Assembly (NCBI RefSeq): GCF_913060805.1
Contig: NZ_CAJXTC010000014.1
Location: 1-64,000, forward strand
DNA: 64,000 bases
From: an uncultured Draconibacterium sp.
Lineage (GTDB): Bacteria > Bacteroidota > Bacteroidia > Bacteroidales > Prolixibacteraceae
Direction of reading: 5' to 3'
Shown here: positions 27,794-36,146 of the stretch, piece by piece
Layout of the letters: every line of letters starts with the position of its first letter
How positions within the stretch are numbered: position 1 is the stretch's first letter
Program-made: the position numbers and the translations under genes
The notes under the pieces: model-generated
The model's input: only the letters and a program-made list of their open reading frames with translations
Told to the model about the DNA's origin: nothing
Databases searched by the model: none

Positions 27794-28810
27794 ATGAAGT
27801 GGACAAAAACAGTGGTTTTTATGGGCTTAATTGCCCTGTTATTTTTTTCATGCAAACGAAATCCATTAAAAGTAAATATTTCTGAAGTTGAAATGGAAGT
27901 TGAAGTGGTGCGGTTTGGTGAGCAACTTTTTAACCTCGAAGGAAAAGACACGCTGGAAGCACTTACGGAGCTGAGCAACGCGTACCCCGATTTTTTCAAT
28001 TTGTATACTTACCGCGTTATTAAGGTGGGCGGAATTGGCGACGACGATTTTAAAGAAATGATGAACCTGTTTTTAAACGACTCGATGATTACAGAGGTGA
28101 AACTAAAAACCGACTCGGTGTTCCCCAACCTGCGAAAGCTGGAAAAAGGACTGACAAAAGCATTTAAATATTACAGCTACCATTTCCCGGAGAAAGAATT
28201 GCCGACCATTTACACCTACACTTCAGGTTTTAATCAATCGGTGGTTACGGCCGAAAATATTATTGGCATCAGCCTCGACAAATACCTGGGGCGCGATTGC
28301 AAATATTACCAACAACTAAGCACAACGCCGCAATACAAAATACAAAATATGCACAAAGACAAGATTTTGTCGGACGTGGCATTTGCGTGGGCAATTACCG
28401 AATTTGAGCACGAAGACCGCGCTACTAACCTACTGGGCAATATGATTGAAAAAGGGAAACTGATGTACCTGGTTGATGCCATGCTTCCCGATATGGAAGA
28501 TTCGCTGAAAATTGGCTACACCACACAACAATTGGAGTGGTGCGAAATGAACGAGCCGCAAATGTGGACTTACCTTATTGAGCACGAAATGTTGTATACC
28601 AGCAAACGTATGGATATTATCCGCTACATTAACCCGGCACCGTCAACCAGTGGTTTTCCGCTCGATTCGCCAGGACGTACCGGTGTATGGATTGGCTGGC
28701 AAATTGTACGCCAGTACATGAAAAAGCACCCGGAAGTAACCGTATCTGAATTAATGGCAAATTACGATTTTCAGCAGATTTTGAACGATTCGGGGTATAA
28801 TCCTGAGTAA
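27794..28810 (+). CDS. gldB: GldB-like gliding motility lipoprotein
   Basis: A 338-residue lipoprotein: N-terminal signal with lipobox LLFFSC (Cys at about residue 20), then VNISEVEMEVEVVRFGEQLFNLE and a helical domain with ITEFEHEDRATNLLGNMIEKGKLMYLVDAMLP and SPGRTGVWIGWQIV near the C-terminus. These match the GldB family, which supports type IX secretion and gliding in flavobacteria; some members occur in non-gliders. The usual neighbour gldC is absent; the gene is followed by a heptad array and a minus-strand terminator. Location is expected at the cell envelope. Confidence 0.82.
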   Translation: MKWTKTVVFMGLIALLFFSCKRNPLKVNISEVEMEVEVVRFGEQLFNLEGKDTLEALTELSNAYPDFFNLYTYRVIKVGGIGDDDFKEMMNLFLNDSMITEVKLKTDSVFPNLRKLEKGLTKAFKYYSYHFPEKELPTIYTYTSGFNQSVVTAENIIGISLDKYLGRDCKYYQQLSTTPQYKIQNMHKDKILSDVAFAWAITEFEHEDRATNLLGNMIEKGKLMYLVDAMLPDMEDSLKIGYTTQQLEWCEMNEPQMWTYLIEHEMLYTSKRMDIIRYINPAPSTSGFPLDSPGRTGVWIGWQIVRQYMKKHPEVTVSELMANYDFQQILNDSGYNPE

Positions 28811-28811
28811 A

Positions 28812-28846
28812 TAGCTACGAGCCACTAGTTTCTTGCAACTCGAAAC
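28812..28846. repeat. 7-nt periodic array after gldB
   Basis: Begins 1 nt after the gldB stop: tagctac, gagccac, tagtttc, ttgcaac, tcgaaac, each ending in C, in exact 7-nt register; a sixth imperfect unit follows. Confidence 0.6.
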
Positions 28847-28852
28847 TAAAAA

Positions 28853-28882
28853 ACAAAAAAGCCCGGCAGAAATCTACCGGGC
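28853..28882 (-). terminator. Terminator of the DUF1080 gene
   Basis: GCCCGG (28861-28866) pairs with CCGGGC (28877-28882), extended by AGA/TCT across one mismatch; the minus-strand T-run follows. Confidence 0.85.
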
Positions 28883-28904
28883 CATTCATTATCAGCTAAA
28901 AAGC

Positions 28905-29666
28905 TTAATAATTCATTTCTCTAATTTTGATGTTGCGAAACCAAACATCGTCGCCGTGGTCTTGCAATGCAATAACTCCTTCTTTGGCAACATTTGCCCA
29001 GTCAGGATTTAATCCAGGGAATTTCGATCCGGCTACCAGCTCTTTCCAGTCGTCGGTCCACAAGTGGTACTCCACAACTGTTTCGCCATTTTGCTTGTGC
29101 ACAACCGTTCCATTGTAGCAAATAATCTCGACGGTATTCCATTCGCCGGCAGGTTTTGCATTTTGTGGTTTTGCCGGAATCAGGTCGTATAACGAACCGG
29201 CTTTGCGGTTACCGTCTTTTCCCAGCAATGCATCAGGGTGACGCTCGTTATCCAACACCTGCATTTCTGGAGCCGTTTTGTATACCGGCCACCCTTCGTG
29301 CTCTTTTCCTAAGTAGAAAATACCTGAGTTTCCGCCCTCAGCGATTTTCCATTCCATTTTCAGGTGAAAGTTCGAGTATTCTTTCGTAGTGATAATGTCG
29401 CCACCATCGCGTGCTCCGGCTTCACCCTGACCAGATTTTTTGCAGTGCAATGTTCCGTCAACTACTTCCCAGCCTGTTGGGAAATGATCTTTGTTGTTAC
29501 CACGCCATCCTTCGCTGGTTTTGCCATCGAAAAGCATCACCCAGCCCTCTTCTTTTTCTTTTTTTGTTAATTGATTTAAAGCGGCCGAACCTCCTGTTTT
29601 TGTACTCTTACACGAGATCGAAAACACCAAGGCAGTAGCCATTAAAAGTGAAAAAAACTTTCTCAT
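28905..29666 (-). CDS. DUF1080 (3-keto-disaccharide hydrolase-type) lipoprotein
   Basis: A 253-residue lipoprotein with signal MRKFFSLLMATALVFSISC and Cys as lipid anchor. The mature part is one concanavalin-like beta-sandwich with the typical DUF1080 sequence: GWVMLFDGKTSEGWRG, FHLKMEWKIAEGGNSGIFY, and the closing VWFRNIKIREM. Some members hydrolyse 3-keto-glycosides or bind glycans, so a role in carbohydrate turnover at the cell surface or periplasm is plausible. No partner oxidoreductase is adjacent. Monocistronic, with its own terminator. Confidence 0.9.
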   Translation of the reverse strand: MRKFFSLLMATALVFSISCKSTKTGGSAALNQLTKKEKEEGWVMLFDGKTSEGWRGNNKDHFPTGWEVVDGTLHCKKSGQGEAGARDGGDIITTKEYSNFHLKMEWKIAEGGNSGIFYLGKEHEGWPVYKTAPEMQVLDNERHPDALLGKDGNRKAGSLYDLIPAKPQNAKPAGEWNTVEIICYNGTVVHKQNGETVVEYHLWTDDWKELVAGSKFPGLNPDWANVAKEGVIALQDHGDDVWFRNIKIREMNY

Positions 29667-29871
29667 TTCTATTACATTTAATTGGTTAAAGATTAAAATG
29701 CCATTTTTTCAAACGACCCGCGAATGTACGAATTTTGTTAAACGGATTTTTATCACAGCTAAAAAGAAATTATGAATTACTGTATTTAGCGGGCTTTGAG
29801 CATCGTTTTTATAAAGTTCTTTTGTAAATTCGGTAGATAATTAGAAAATACAGGAATCTTAAATAAAAACT

Positions 29872-30918
29872 ATGAGTACTTCAGCAAAGCCAAAAAGAAT
29901 TGGTATTTTGACTGCAGGGGGCGATTGCCCGGGACTAAATGCAGCAATTAGAGGCGTTGGAAAAACAGCGATAGTTGAATACGGCATGGAAGTGCTGGGA
30001 TTTAATGCCGGCTATTCGGGATTAATTAACGGCGACTATACTGAGTTGAAAGAATCGGCACTATCGGGTATTTTAACGCTTGGCGGAACCATCCTGGGAA
30101 CTTCGCGCGAAAAGCCCTACAAAGGCAAGAAAAACGGAAAAGATGCAGAGGATAAACCTCACAAAATAGTTAAGAACTATAAAAAACTGGGCCTCGACGC
30201 CGTAGTTTGTATTGGCGGAAACGGCACCATGAAAACCGCAAGCCTTTTGGCACAGGAAGGTATGAATGTGGTTGGAATTCCCAAAACCATTGATAACGAT
30301 GTTTGGGGCACCGATGTAACTTTTGGATTCGATTCGGCCGTGCAAATTGCCACCGATGCCATCGACCGTTTGCACACCACTGCCAACTCGCACCAGCGTG
30401 TAATGATTATTGAAATTATGGGACACCACGCCGGTTGGCTGGCGCTGTACTCTGGACTTGCAGGTGGTGGCGACATTATTTTGCTTCCTGAACTGGATTA
30501 TAACATCCGCTCGGTTTGCAAGAAAATAGAGAGCCGTTACGAAAGCAACAAACCTTATTCAATTGTGGTGGTTGCCGAAGGTATCGACCACCCGAAAGAA
30601 GTATCTGCTGCTACACATATTGCACAGGCGATACAAACTTACACCGGCATTGAAACCCGCGAAACAGTTTTGGGTTACATTCAGCGCGGTGGCTCACCAA
30701 CTCCAATGGACCGGATTCTGGCCACACGCTACGGAGCTTTTGCAGCACAATGTATTGCCGAAGAAAATTTTGGCACCATGGTGGCCATAAAAAATAACGA
30801 ACTATCTACTGTACCATTAGAAGAAGTTGGAGGAAAGCTACGTCTGGTGGAACCCGACTTTGGTCTCATTGAAAAAGCACGCAGAATGGGCGTTTCGTTT
30901 GGCGACGAATACCTTTAG
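29872..30918 (+). CDS. pfkA: 6-phosphofructokinase
   Basis: A 348-residue enzyme phosphorylating fructose 6-phosphate at C1, the committed step of glycolysis. Motifs are GGDCPGLNAAIRG (16-28), GGNGT (115-119), PKTIDND (137-143, base Asp141) and MGHHAGWLAL (about 184-193). Gly118 corresponds to the position that is Gly in ATP-dependent and Asp in PPi-dependent enzymes, while Lys138 is the PPi-type residue, a mixed pattern seen in the clade that is usually ATP-dependent. Asn117 replaces the usual Mg-binding Asp. Monocistronic; followed by a heptad array and a terminator. Confidence 0.92.
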   Translation: MSTSAKPKRIGILTAGGDCPGLNAAIRGVGKTAIVEYGMEVLGFNAGYSGLINGDYTELKESALSGILTLGGTILGTSREKPYKGKKNGKDAEDKPHKIVKNYKKLGLDAVVCIGGNGTMKTASLLAQEGMNVVGIPKTIDNDVWGTDVTFGFDSAVQIATDAIDRLHTTANSHQRVMIIEIMGHHAGWLALYSGLAGGGDIILLPELDYNIRSVCKKIESRYESNKPYSIVVVAEGIDHPKEVSAATHIAQAIQTYTGIETRETVLGYIQRGGSPTPMDRILATRYGAFAAQCIAEENFGTMVAIKNNELSTVPLEEVGGKLRLVEPDFGLIEKARRMGVSFGDEYL

Positions 30919-30921
30919 GAA

Positions 30922-30956
30922 GGATTAAAGATTATCGATTAAGGATAAATTGAAAG
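30922..30956. repeat. 7-nt periodic array after pfkA
   Basis: Four nucleotides after the stop: ggattaa, agattat, cgattaa, ggataaa, ttgaaag in exact 7-nt register. The first four share a GAT core and resemble the array after dnaB. Confidence 0.65.
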
Positions 30957-30993
30957 AAAGCCGGTTTGTTGAAGCAAGCCGGCTTTGTTTTAT
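30957..30993 (+). terminator. Terminator of pfkA
   Basis: Stem AAAGCCGGTTTG (30957-30968) with CAAGCCGGCTTT (30975-30986), one G-U pair, 6-nt loop, followed by GTTTTAT. Confidence 0.85.
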
Positions 30994-31020
30994 CTAAGAT
31001 TTTAAAAATACAATTTATCA

Positions 31021-31084
31021 CCCCTACTGACCTCCCCGAGGGGGAGGAAATATCCCCCTTCGGGGGATTATAGGGGGGTCAGAC
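31021..31084. repeat. Compound palindromic repeat
   Basis: Two small hairpins, CTCCCC-GAG-GGGGAG and TCCCCC-TTC-GGGGGA, sit inside outer arms TGACC (from 31028) and GGGGTCA (to 31081). A G/C-rich repeat of this plan is common between genes in Bacteroidota; only one copy is seen here. Confidence 0.6.
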
Positions 31085-31149
31085 CAATTATCAATCAGAA
31101 CACAAAATATTTTCATTTCTGCTGCTGATTTCTAGAACTTTTTGAAGTT

Positions 31150-31770
31150 TTACAGTGGCAAATGCAGTACCTTCTTCGTTTCGAAAAAAGGTTCTTCGAA
31201 ATATTGCGAAAGATCCTGCAAGAAGATCCGTTTCCCGAAAGGTTTTACTTCTTCGGTAAGATCGCCACCTTTTAGATAAATTACACCGTTGGGCAGCGCA
31301 TTTTGTTGTTTCTTCGAGATGTTTGTTCTTATCCATTTCACAAAATCGGGCAAACGAGTAACGGCGCGGCTTACTACAAAATCGTACTTTTCTTTTAACT
31401 CCTCGGCACGAATTTGATCGGCACGCACATTTTTTAACCCAAGTGAATGGGCAACTCCGTTCACTACTTTTATTTTCTTTCCGATCGAATCAACCAAATG
31501 AAACTGCACTTCCGGAAAAAGAATTGCCAGCGGAATTCCGGGAAAACCTCCACCGGTTCCCACATCAAGTACTTTTGTTTTATCGTTGAAGCGAATAAAC
31601 CTGGCAATGCCCAGCGAATGCAACACATGACGCTCGTAAAATTCAGAAAAATCTTTCCTGGAGATCACATTTATTTTTGCATTCCAATCGGCATACAACG
31701 GCTCCAATTGTTTAAACTGTTCAATCTGGGTTACAGTTAAATGGGGAAAATACTTTAGAATTAAGTCCAT
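31150..31770 (-). CDS. rsmG: 16S rRNA (guanine527-N7)-methyltransferase RsmG
   Basis: A 206-residue SAM-dependent methyltransferase acting on G527 of 16S rRNA. SAM-binding motif VLDVGTGGGFPGIPLAI lies at about residues 70-86, and NVISRKD near residue 35 is a family hallmark. The ATG at 31770 begins MDLILKYFP, the normal family start, 8 nt after the sigma factor stop; an in-frame ATG further upstream would overlap the sigma factor. It is the last gene of a three-gene minus-strand cluster. Confidence 0.93.
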   Translation of the reverse strand: MDLILKYFPHLTVTQIEQFKQLEPLYADWNAKINVISRKDFSEFYERHVLHSLGIARFIRFNDKTKVLDVGTGGGFPGIPLAILFPEVQFHLVDSIGKKIKVVNGVAHSLGLKNVRADQIRAEELKEKYDFVVSRAVTRLPDFVKWIRTNISKKQQNALPNGVIYLKGGDLTEEVKPFGKRIFLQDLSQYFEEPFFETKKVLHLPL

Positions 31771-31777
31771 ACAAAAG

Positions 31778-32386
31778 TTAATCTTTTCGTCCGATCTCGG
31801 TGCTTTCAATCATTTTAAACAGCATTTCGCGAGCTCTGAAAAGCTGTGCTTTAACTGTTCCGAGCGGCAAATCTAACTCTTTTGCAATTTCTTCGTACGA
31901 AAACTCCCTGAAATAACGAAGTTCGACCAGAATTTGATAACGCGGTTTTAACTTTCGCACAACGCGCCGCAGTAAAATGGCCTTTTGCTGACGAATCAAC
32001 TTTTCTTCCGGATCAGGATCTTTCGACCGAAGTTTTATGGTTTCGCTGTTATCATCCTGCCCGTTGTTTTCAATGGGTACATGCACTCCCTTTTTCTTTC
32101 GTAAGAAATCGATGCAATTGTTCGATGCAATTTTAAACAACCAGGTGCTGAATGCGTAAGTAGGCGAGTATTGGTGAAGACTTTTAAATGCCTTTCCAAA
32201 TGCTTCAAGTGTCAGGTCTTCGGCGTCGCTGCGGTTATTCACCATTTTTAGCAGCATAAAATAAATGGCGTCTTTGTAGCGGTTTAACAATCGCGCAAAA
32301 GCTTTATCGTCGCCAGCTAACGCAGCTTTTACAAGCTCGTAGTCCTGCCGCGCTTTTTCCGATAGTATTACCCCCTGTTTTTCCAT
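31778..32386 (-). CDS. ECF-type RNA polymerase sigma factor
   Basis: A 202-residue sigma factor with region 2 (about 35-105: YKDAIYFMLLKM, DAEDLTLEAFGKAF, STWLFKIASNNCIDFLRK) and region 4 (about 140-195: LRYFREFSYEEIAKELDLPLGTVKAQLFRARE). The linker is acidic and Lys/Arg rich. No anti-sigma factor is adjacent, so it is probably one of the conserved, non-partnered ECF sigma factors of Bacteroidota rather than a SusCD-linked one. It overlaps the upstream glycosyltransferase by 19 nt. Confidence 0.9.
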   Translation of the reverse strand: MEKQGVILSEKARQDYELVKAALAGDDKAFARLLNRYKDAIYFMLLKMVNNRSDAEDLTLEAFGKAFKSLHQYSPTYAFSTWLFKIASNNCIDFLRKKKGVHVPIENNGQDDNSETIKLRSKDPDPEEKLIRQQKAILLRRVVRKLKPRYQILVELRYFREFSYEEIAKELDLPLGTVKAQLFRAREMLFKMIESTEIGRKD

Positions 32387-33525
32387 TTGTGATTTTGACT
32401 TTGCCGATTAAAGCTCCACCTGAAAAAAAGTTTATAAAAAGGCATTATAAAACTGAACACTAACGAAGTTATGAATAATTTACGTTCATTCAAACGTTTC
32501 TGCAACATTTTTATGATAACCATGAAAACCAGCAACTTAACTACTACAAAGGCTGCAATAATGGGCCATAGCTTGAATACAACCAGCAATACCAATGCAA
32601 TAGAAAGGGGATATAAGAGCTGTGTTAAGCGGTCGAGAAGCAGTACAAACTGCTTCCATTTACTCAGATGATTCTCAATACGAATGCTTTTTCGAACCAA
32701 ATCTTTGAACGCTGAACGATCAACAGAAACCTGTTTTTCCAGGATACTTTTATCGTTAAAACAGAGTTCAACATTTTTCTTGCTGATGAAACGGTTTATT
32801 ACCAGCTCGAGATTGGCATAAGGCTCCTGCACTTTAGTGCCAAACCCGCCCAGCTTAAAGTATTCTTGTTTTTTAAAGGCTACATTTTCCTCGTTATAAA
32901 CAAAGGCTAAACCGTTAAGCGAAAAAGAAGCACTCCTCACCTGCTGAAAGAAATTTTCGATGCGATAAAATTTATTATACCGGTTTTTATTTTCTGCAAT
33001 CGTAGTGTAAGCCACTTTTACCAAAACCGGATCGGCGGTTGATTTATCCATTTCGTTCAACCAATCCTGCGACGGATTTTGTGCACTTACCGGGTACACT
33101 AAAACCCAATCCTTTTCGGCCGATTTTAATCCAATGTTCTGCGATAATTTTTCGGAATACCGTGTTTCCTGGCTCAGCGACGAAAGCTTCATTCGTGGAT
33201 GACGCTGCTTTAATAATCCTAGAACCGACAAAGTATTGTCTTGCGAGAAATCATCTACAACCACAACTTCCAGATCCGGGTTTTCCAAATTGAGTAAACG
33301 CGGCAAAGTTTCGTGGCAATTTTCTTCTTCATTGCGCACCACCATTAATACCGTTAGCGGTGCTTTTCCGGTTGCAACCGATTTTGCTTTGGTTTTAACA
33401 AGCACCCGCAGTGGGAAAAAAAGCAAATACAAAAGCCGTAACAGCCACAATAAAGCTACCACCACAAACACCACCAACTGCATAGCTGTTAAGGTGTTAA
33501 AAGTATCCAACAACTCCCGGATCAT
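32368..33525 (-). CDS. Family 2 glycosyltransferase, membrane-bound
   Basis: A 385-residue protein with an N-terminal membrane segment (about 14-37, VVFVVVALLWLLRLLYLLFF), a GT-A domain with VLMVVRNEEENCHETLPRLL and VVVVDDFSQDNT (DD before the nucleotide-sugar site), and two or three C-terminal membrane segments (about 300-370). The topology suits polymerising or lipid-linked sugar transferases of the inner membrane. Donor and acceptor are unknown. First gene of the cluster with the sigma factor and rsmG; divergent from tgt. Confidence 0.85.
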   Translation of the reverse strand: MIRELLDTFNTLTAMQLVVFVVVALLWLLRLLYLLFFPLRVLVKTKAKSVATGKAPLTVLMVVRNEEENCHETLPRLLNLENPDLEVVVVDDFSQDNTLSVLGLLKQRHPRMKLSSLSQETRYSEKLSQNIGLKSAEKDWVLVYPVSAQNPSQDWLNEMDKSTADPVLVKVAYTTIAENKNRYNKFYRIENFFQQVRSASFSLNGLAFVYNEENVAFKKQEYFKLGGFGTKVQEPYANLELVINRFISKKNVELCFNDKSILEKQVSVDRSAFKDLVRKSIRIENHLSKWKQFVLLLDRLTQLLYPLSIALVLLVVFKLWPIIAAFVVVKLLVFMVIIKMLQKRLNERKLFITSLVFSFIMPFYKLFFRWSFNRQSQNHKWKNRG

Positions 33526-33566
33526 AAAGAGAAGAAAATTCGGTATTAAAAACTAAGCAATAGTAG

Positions 33567-33574
33567 CAAAATTA
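33567..33574 (-). promoter_or_regulatory. Putative -7 promoter element for the GT2-sigma-rsmG cluster
   Basis: Minus-strand TAATTTTG matches TAnnTTTG, 42 nt before the GT2 start. Confidence 0.4.
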
Positions 33575-33676
33575 CCGGTATCATTTTGTGTTATAAGTTC
33601 TATTTTGTTTACAGTAATTAGTTTTTATTAACAGCCTCGGGCGGGTTTAAAACAAGTGCAATTCGGGTGAAATAGC

Positions 33677-33684
33677 TATATTTG
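33677..33684 (+). promoter_or_regulatory. Putative -7 promoter element for tgt
   Basis: TATATTTG matches TAnnTTTG, ending 18 nt before the tgt ATG, so the leader would be very short. Confidence 0.55.
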
Positions 33685-33702
33685 CCACGCAATTTTACAC
33701 AA

Positions 33703-34830
33703 ATGCAATTCGAATTACAGAAAACAGCAGATAACTCGCGCGCCCGGGCCGGTGTAATTACCACCGACCACGGAACAATTGAAACGCCAATTTTTATGCC
33801 GGTTGGAACGGCCGGATCGGTGAAAGGAATTCACACCCGCGATATAAAAGAAGATATTAATGCCCAGATTATATTGGGGAATACCTACCATTTGTATTTA
33901 CGCCCTGGAATTGATGTGATTGAAAAAGCAGGAGGCCTGCACAAATTCAATCGTTGGGACCGCCCGATTTTAACCGACAGCGGTGGTTTCCAGGTTTTTT
34001 CGCTGGGCGATATTCGTAAACTCAGCGAAGAGGGAGCACGTTTTCAGTCGCATATCGATGGATCATACCATATGTTCACACCAGAAAATGTGATGGACAT
34101 TCAGCGTACGATCGGCGCCGATATTATTATGGCTTTTGATGAGTGTACACCGGGCGATGCTGATTACAATTATGCCAAAAAATCGCTGGAGTTGACGCAA
34201 CGCTGGCTCGAACGCTGTTTTAAACAGTTTAACAGTACCGAACCAAAATATGGTTATTCGCAAACGCTTTTCCCCATTGTTCAGGGAAATACATTTACCG
34301 ATTTGCGAAAAGCGGCCGTTGCCAACGTAAAAACGTTTGATGCCGACGGTTATGCAATCGGTGGTTTGTCGGTTGGCGAAACCGAGCAGGAAATGTACGA
34401 AATGACTGAAGTTTGCACTGCCGATCTTCCTGAAAATAAACCGCGTTATTTGATGGGAGTTGGTACACCGGTAAATATTCTGGAAGGAATTCACCGCGGA
34501 ATTGACATGTTTGATTGTGTGATGCCCACCCGAAACGGCCGCAACGGAATGTTATTCACCAGCGAAGGTATCATCAACATCCGCAATAAAAAATGGGAAA
34601 ACGACCACTCTCCCATCGATGAAAACGGAACATCGTTTGTCGACCAGTATTCAAAAGCTTATCTTCGCCACCTTATAATTTCGAACGAAATGCTTGGCGC
34701 GCAAATTGCAAGTCAGCACAACCTGGCATTTTACCTGTGGCTGGTAAAAACAGCCCGCCAGAAAATACAAAGCGGCGATTTTGTGAGCTGGAAAAACGAA
34801 ATGGTAATAAAACTGAAAGAAAGACTATAA
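33703..34830 (+). CDS. tgt: tRNA-guanine transglycosylase
   Basis: A 375-residue TIM-barrel enzyme exchanging G34 for the queuine precursor preQ1 in tRNAs with GUN anticodons. Visible residues are DSGGFQ (92-97) and the nucleophile Asp271 in FDCVMPTRNGR. The zinc site normally formed by CxCxxC plus His is altered: at about 305-316 the sequence is PIDENGTSFVDQ, with no cysteine, while the SQHNL histidine remains. I recall the same loss in other Bacteroidota enzymes. The ATG at 33703 is chosen over an in-frame TTG at 33682. It ends 6 nt before the LptG-type permease gene. Confidence 0.93.
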   Translation: MQFELQKTADNSRARAGVITTDHGTIETPIFMPVGTAGSVKGIHTRDIKEDINAQIILGNTYHLYLRPGIDVIEKAGGLHKFNRWDRPILTDSGGFQVFSLGDIRKLSEEGARFQSHIDGSYHMFTPENVMDIQRTIGADIIMAFDECTPGDADYNYAKKSLELTQRWLERCFKQFNSTEPKYGYSQTLFPIVQGNTFTDLRKAAVANVKTFDADGYAIGGLSVGETEQEMYEMTEVCTADLPENKPRYLMGVGTPVNILEGIHRGIDMFDCVMPTRNGRNGMLFTSEGIINIRNKKWENDHSPIDENGTSFVDQYSKAYLRHLIISNEMLGAQIASQHNLAFYLWLVKTARQKIQSGDFVSWKNEMVIKLKERL

Positions 34831-34836
34831 AAGAAT

Positions 34837-35916
34837 ATGAAGTGGTATAAAACAATAGATTTTTACATTTCGAAAAAGTTCCTGGGAACTTTCTTTTATG
34901 CCATTGGTCTGATTTTAAGTATCGCCATTGTTTTCGATATTTCTGAAAACCTCGACGAATTCCTTTCGAAAGACATTCCGCTGAAGGATATTGTTTTTGA
35001 CTATTACATGAACTTTATCCCCTATTTTGCCAACCTGTTTAGCCCGTTGTTTACATTTATTGCGGTAATTTATTTTACCTCGAAAATGACCTACAACACC
35101 GAGATTATTGCCATTTTAAGCAACGGTGTTTCTTACCGACGTTTAATGCGGCCTTACCTGGTTTCGGCATTTGTAATTGCACTGTTTTCGTTTATGTTGG
35201 GCAACTACGTTATTCCGCCGGCCAATAAAACCATGAACAATTTCAGGCACAATTATATTAAAAGCAAATCGGTTGGTACCGAACGAAATATTCACCGGCA
35301 AATTGAACCCGGCACTTATATTTATATGCAAAGTTTTAATGCCAACAATGTTGGGCAACGCTTTACGTTGGAGCGTTTTGAAGACTCGGAATTGGTAGAA
35401 AAACTCACAGCGAGAAACATTAGCTGGAATAAAGAAACCGGGAAATGGGTAATTAACTCATACTGGAAACGTAATATTTTTGAAGATCACGAAACTTTCG
35501 AAAAAGGTTACCGCATGGACACCACACTAAATATGGTTCCGGGCGATTTTCAACGTTTGAAAAACGAAATGGAAACATATACCACTCCATCACTTCTTAA
35601 AGAAATTAAATTGATGAAGATGCGCGGGGTGAACACTATCGAATGGGAAATTGAAAAACATAAACGTATTGCGAATCCGTTTGCGGCTTTTATTCTTACG
35701 CTTATCGGCGCCGGATTGGCATCGCGAAAAGTAAAAGGAGGACTCGGTCTACACATCGGTTTGGGGCTGCTTCTGGCATTCTCCTACATATTATTTATGC
35801 AAATTTCAACCGTATTTGCCGTAAGTGGCACGGTACCAATCGTTTTTGCAATCTGGCTCCCTAACATAGTGTATGCTGTGCTAGCATTGTTTGTGTACCG
35901 CTGGGCTGCCCGGTAA
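34837..35916 (+). CDS. LptF/LptG-family permease
   Basis: A 359-residue YjgP/YjgQ-type membrane protein with about six membrane segments (first at about 16-33, then about 58-80, 98-120, and three in the last 90 residues) and a periplasmic beta-jellyroll domain between them (about 135-265). LptF and LptG are the permease subunits of the ABC transporter that moves lipopolysaccharide from the inner to the outer membrane. Whether this copy is F or G cannot be told. It is in an operon with tgt, a common pairing in Bacteroidota as I recall. Confidence 0.9.
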   Translation: MKWYKTIDFYISKKFLGTFFYAIGLILSIAIVFDISENLDEFLSKDIPLKDIVFDYYMNFIPYFANLFSPLFTFIAVIYFTSKMTYNTEIIAILSNGVSYRRLMRPYLVSAFVIALFSFMLGNYVIPPANKTMNNFRHNYIKSKSVGTERNIHRQIEPGTYIYMQSFNANNVGQRFTLERFEDSELVEKLTARNISWNKETGKWVINSYWKRNIFEDHETFEKGYRMDTTLNMVPGDFQRLKNEMETYTTPSLLKEIKLMKMRGVNTIEWEIEKHKRIANPFAAFILTLIGAGLASRKVKGGLGLHIGLGLLLAFSYILFMQISTVFAVSGTVPIVFAIWLPNIVYAVLALFVYRWAAR

Positions 35917-36075
35917 ATTTCAGAAATAACATTTGCTTCCACCAAAGCCTGATAAATGTTACTATATCCAACAATTTTTCAAACATACAATACAATAATT
36001 CGAAGGCATTGAACCTATGTTGGTTAATTTCCGTAGTACAGGAATACATAAGTCCACGGCAATTAAAAAAAATTA

Positions 36076-36083
36076 TAATTTTG
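36076..36083 (+). promoter_or_regulatory. Putative -7 promoter element for the carboxyltransferase operon
   Basis: TAATTTTG matches TAnnTTTG, 64 nt before the ATG at 36147. Confidence 0.45.
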
Positions 36084-36146
36084 CCCACGCTAAATAAAAA
36101 TAACACCGGTCTGCAACCGGGAAATTTATAACTAAAAAAATACTTT

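Noticed and set aside
31150-33525. Sigma factor as the regulator of the SusCD operons
   Set aside because: It sits with a glycosyltransferase and rsmG, has no adjacent anti-sigma or FecR-like gene, and is over 12 kb away; a link would be guesswork.
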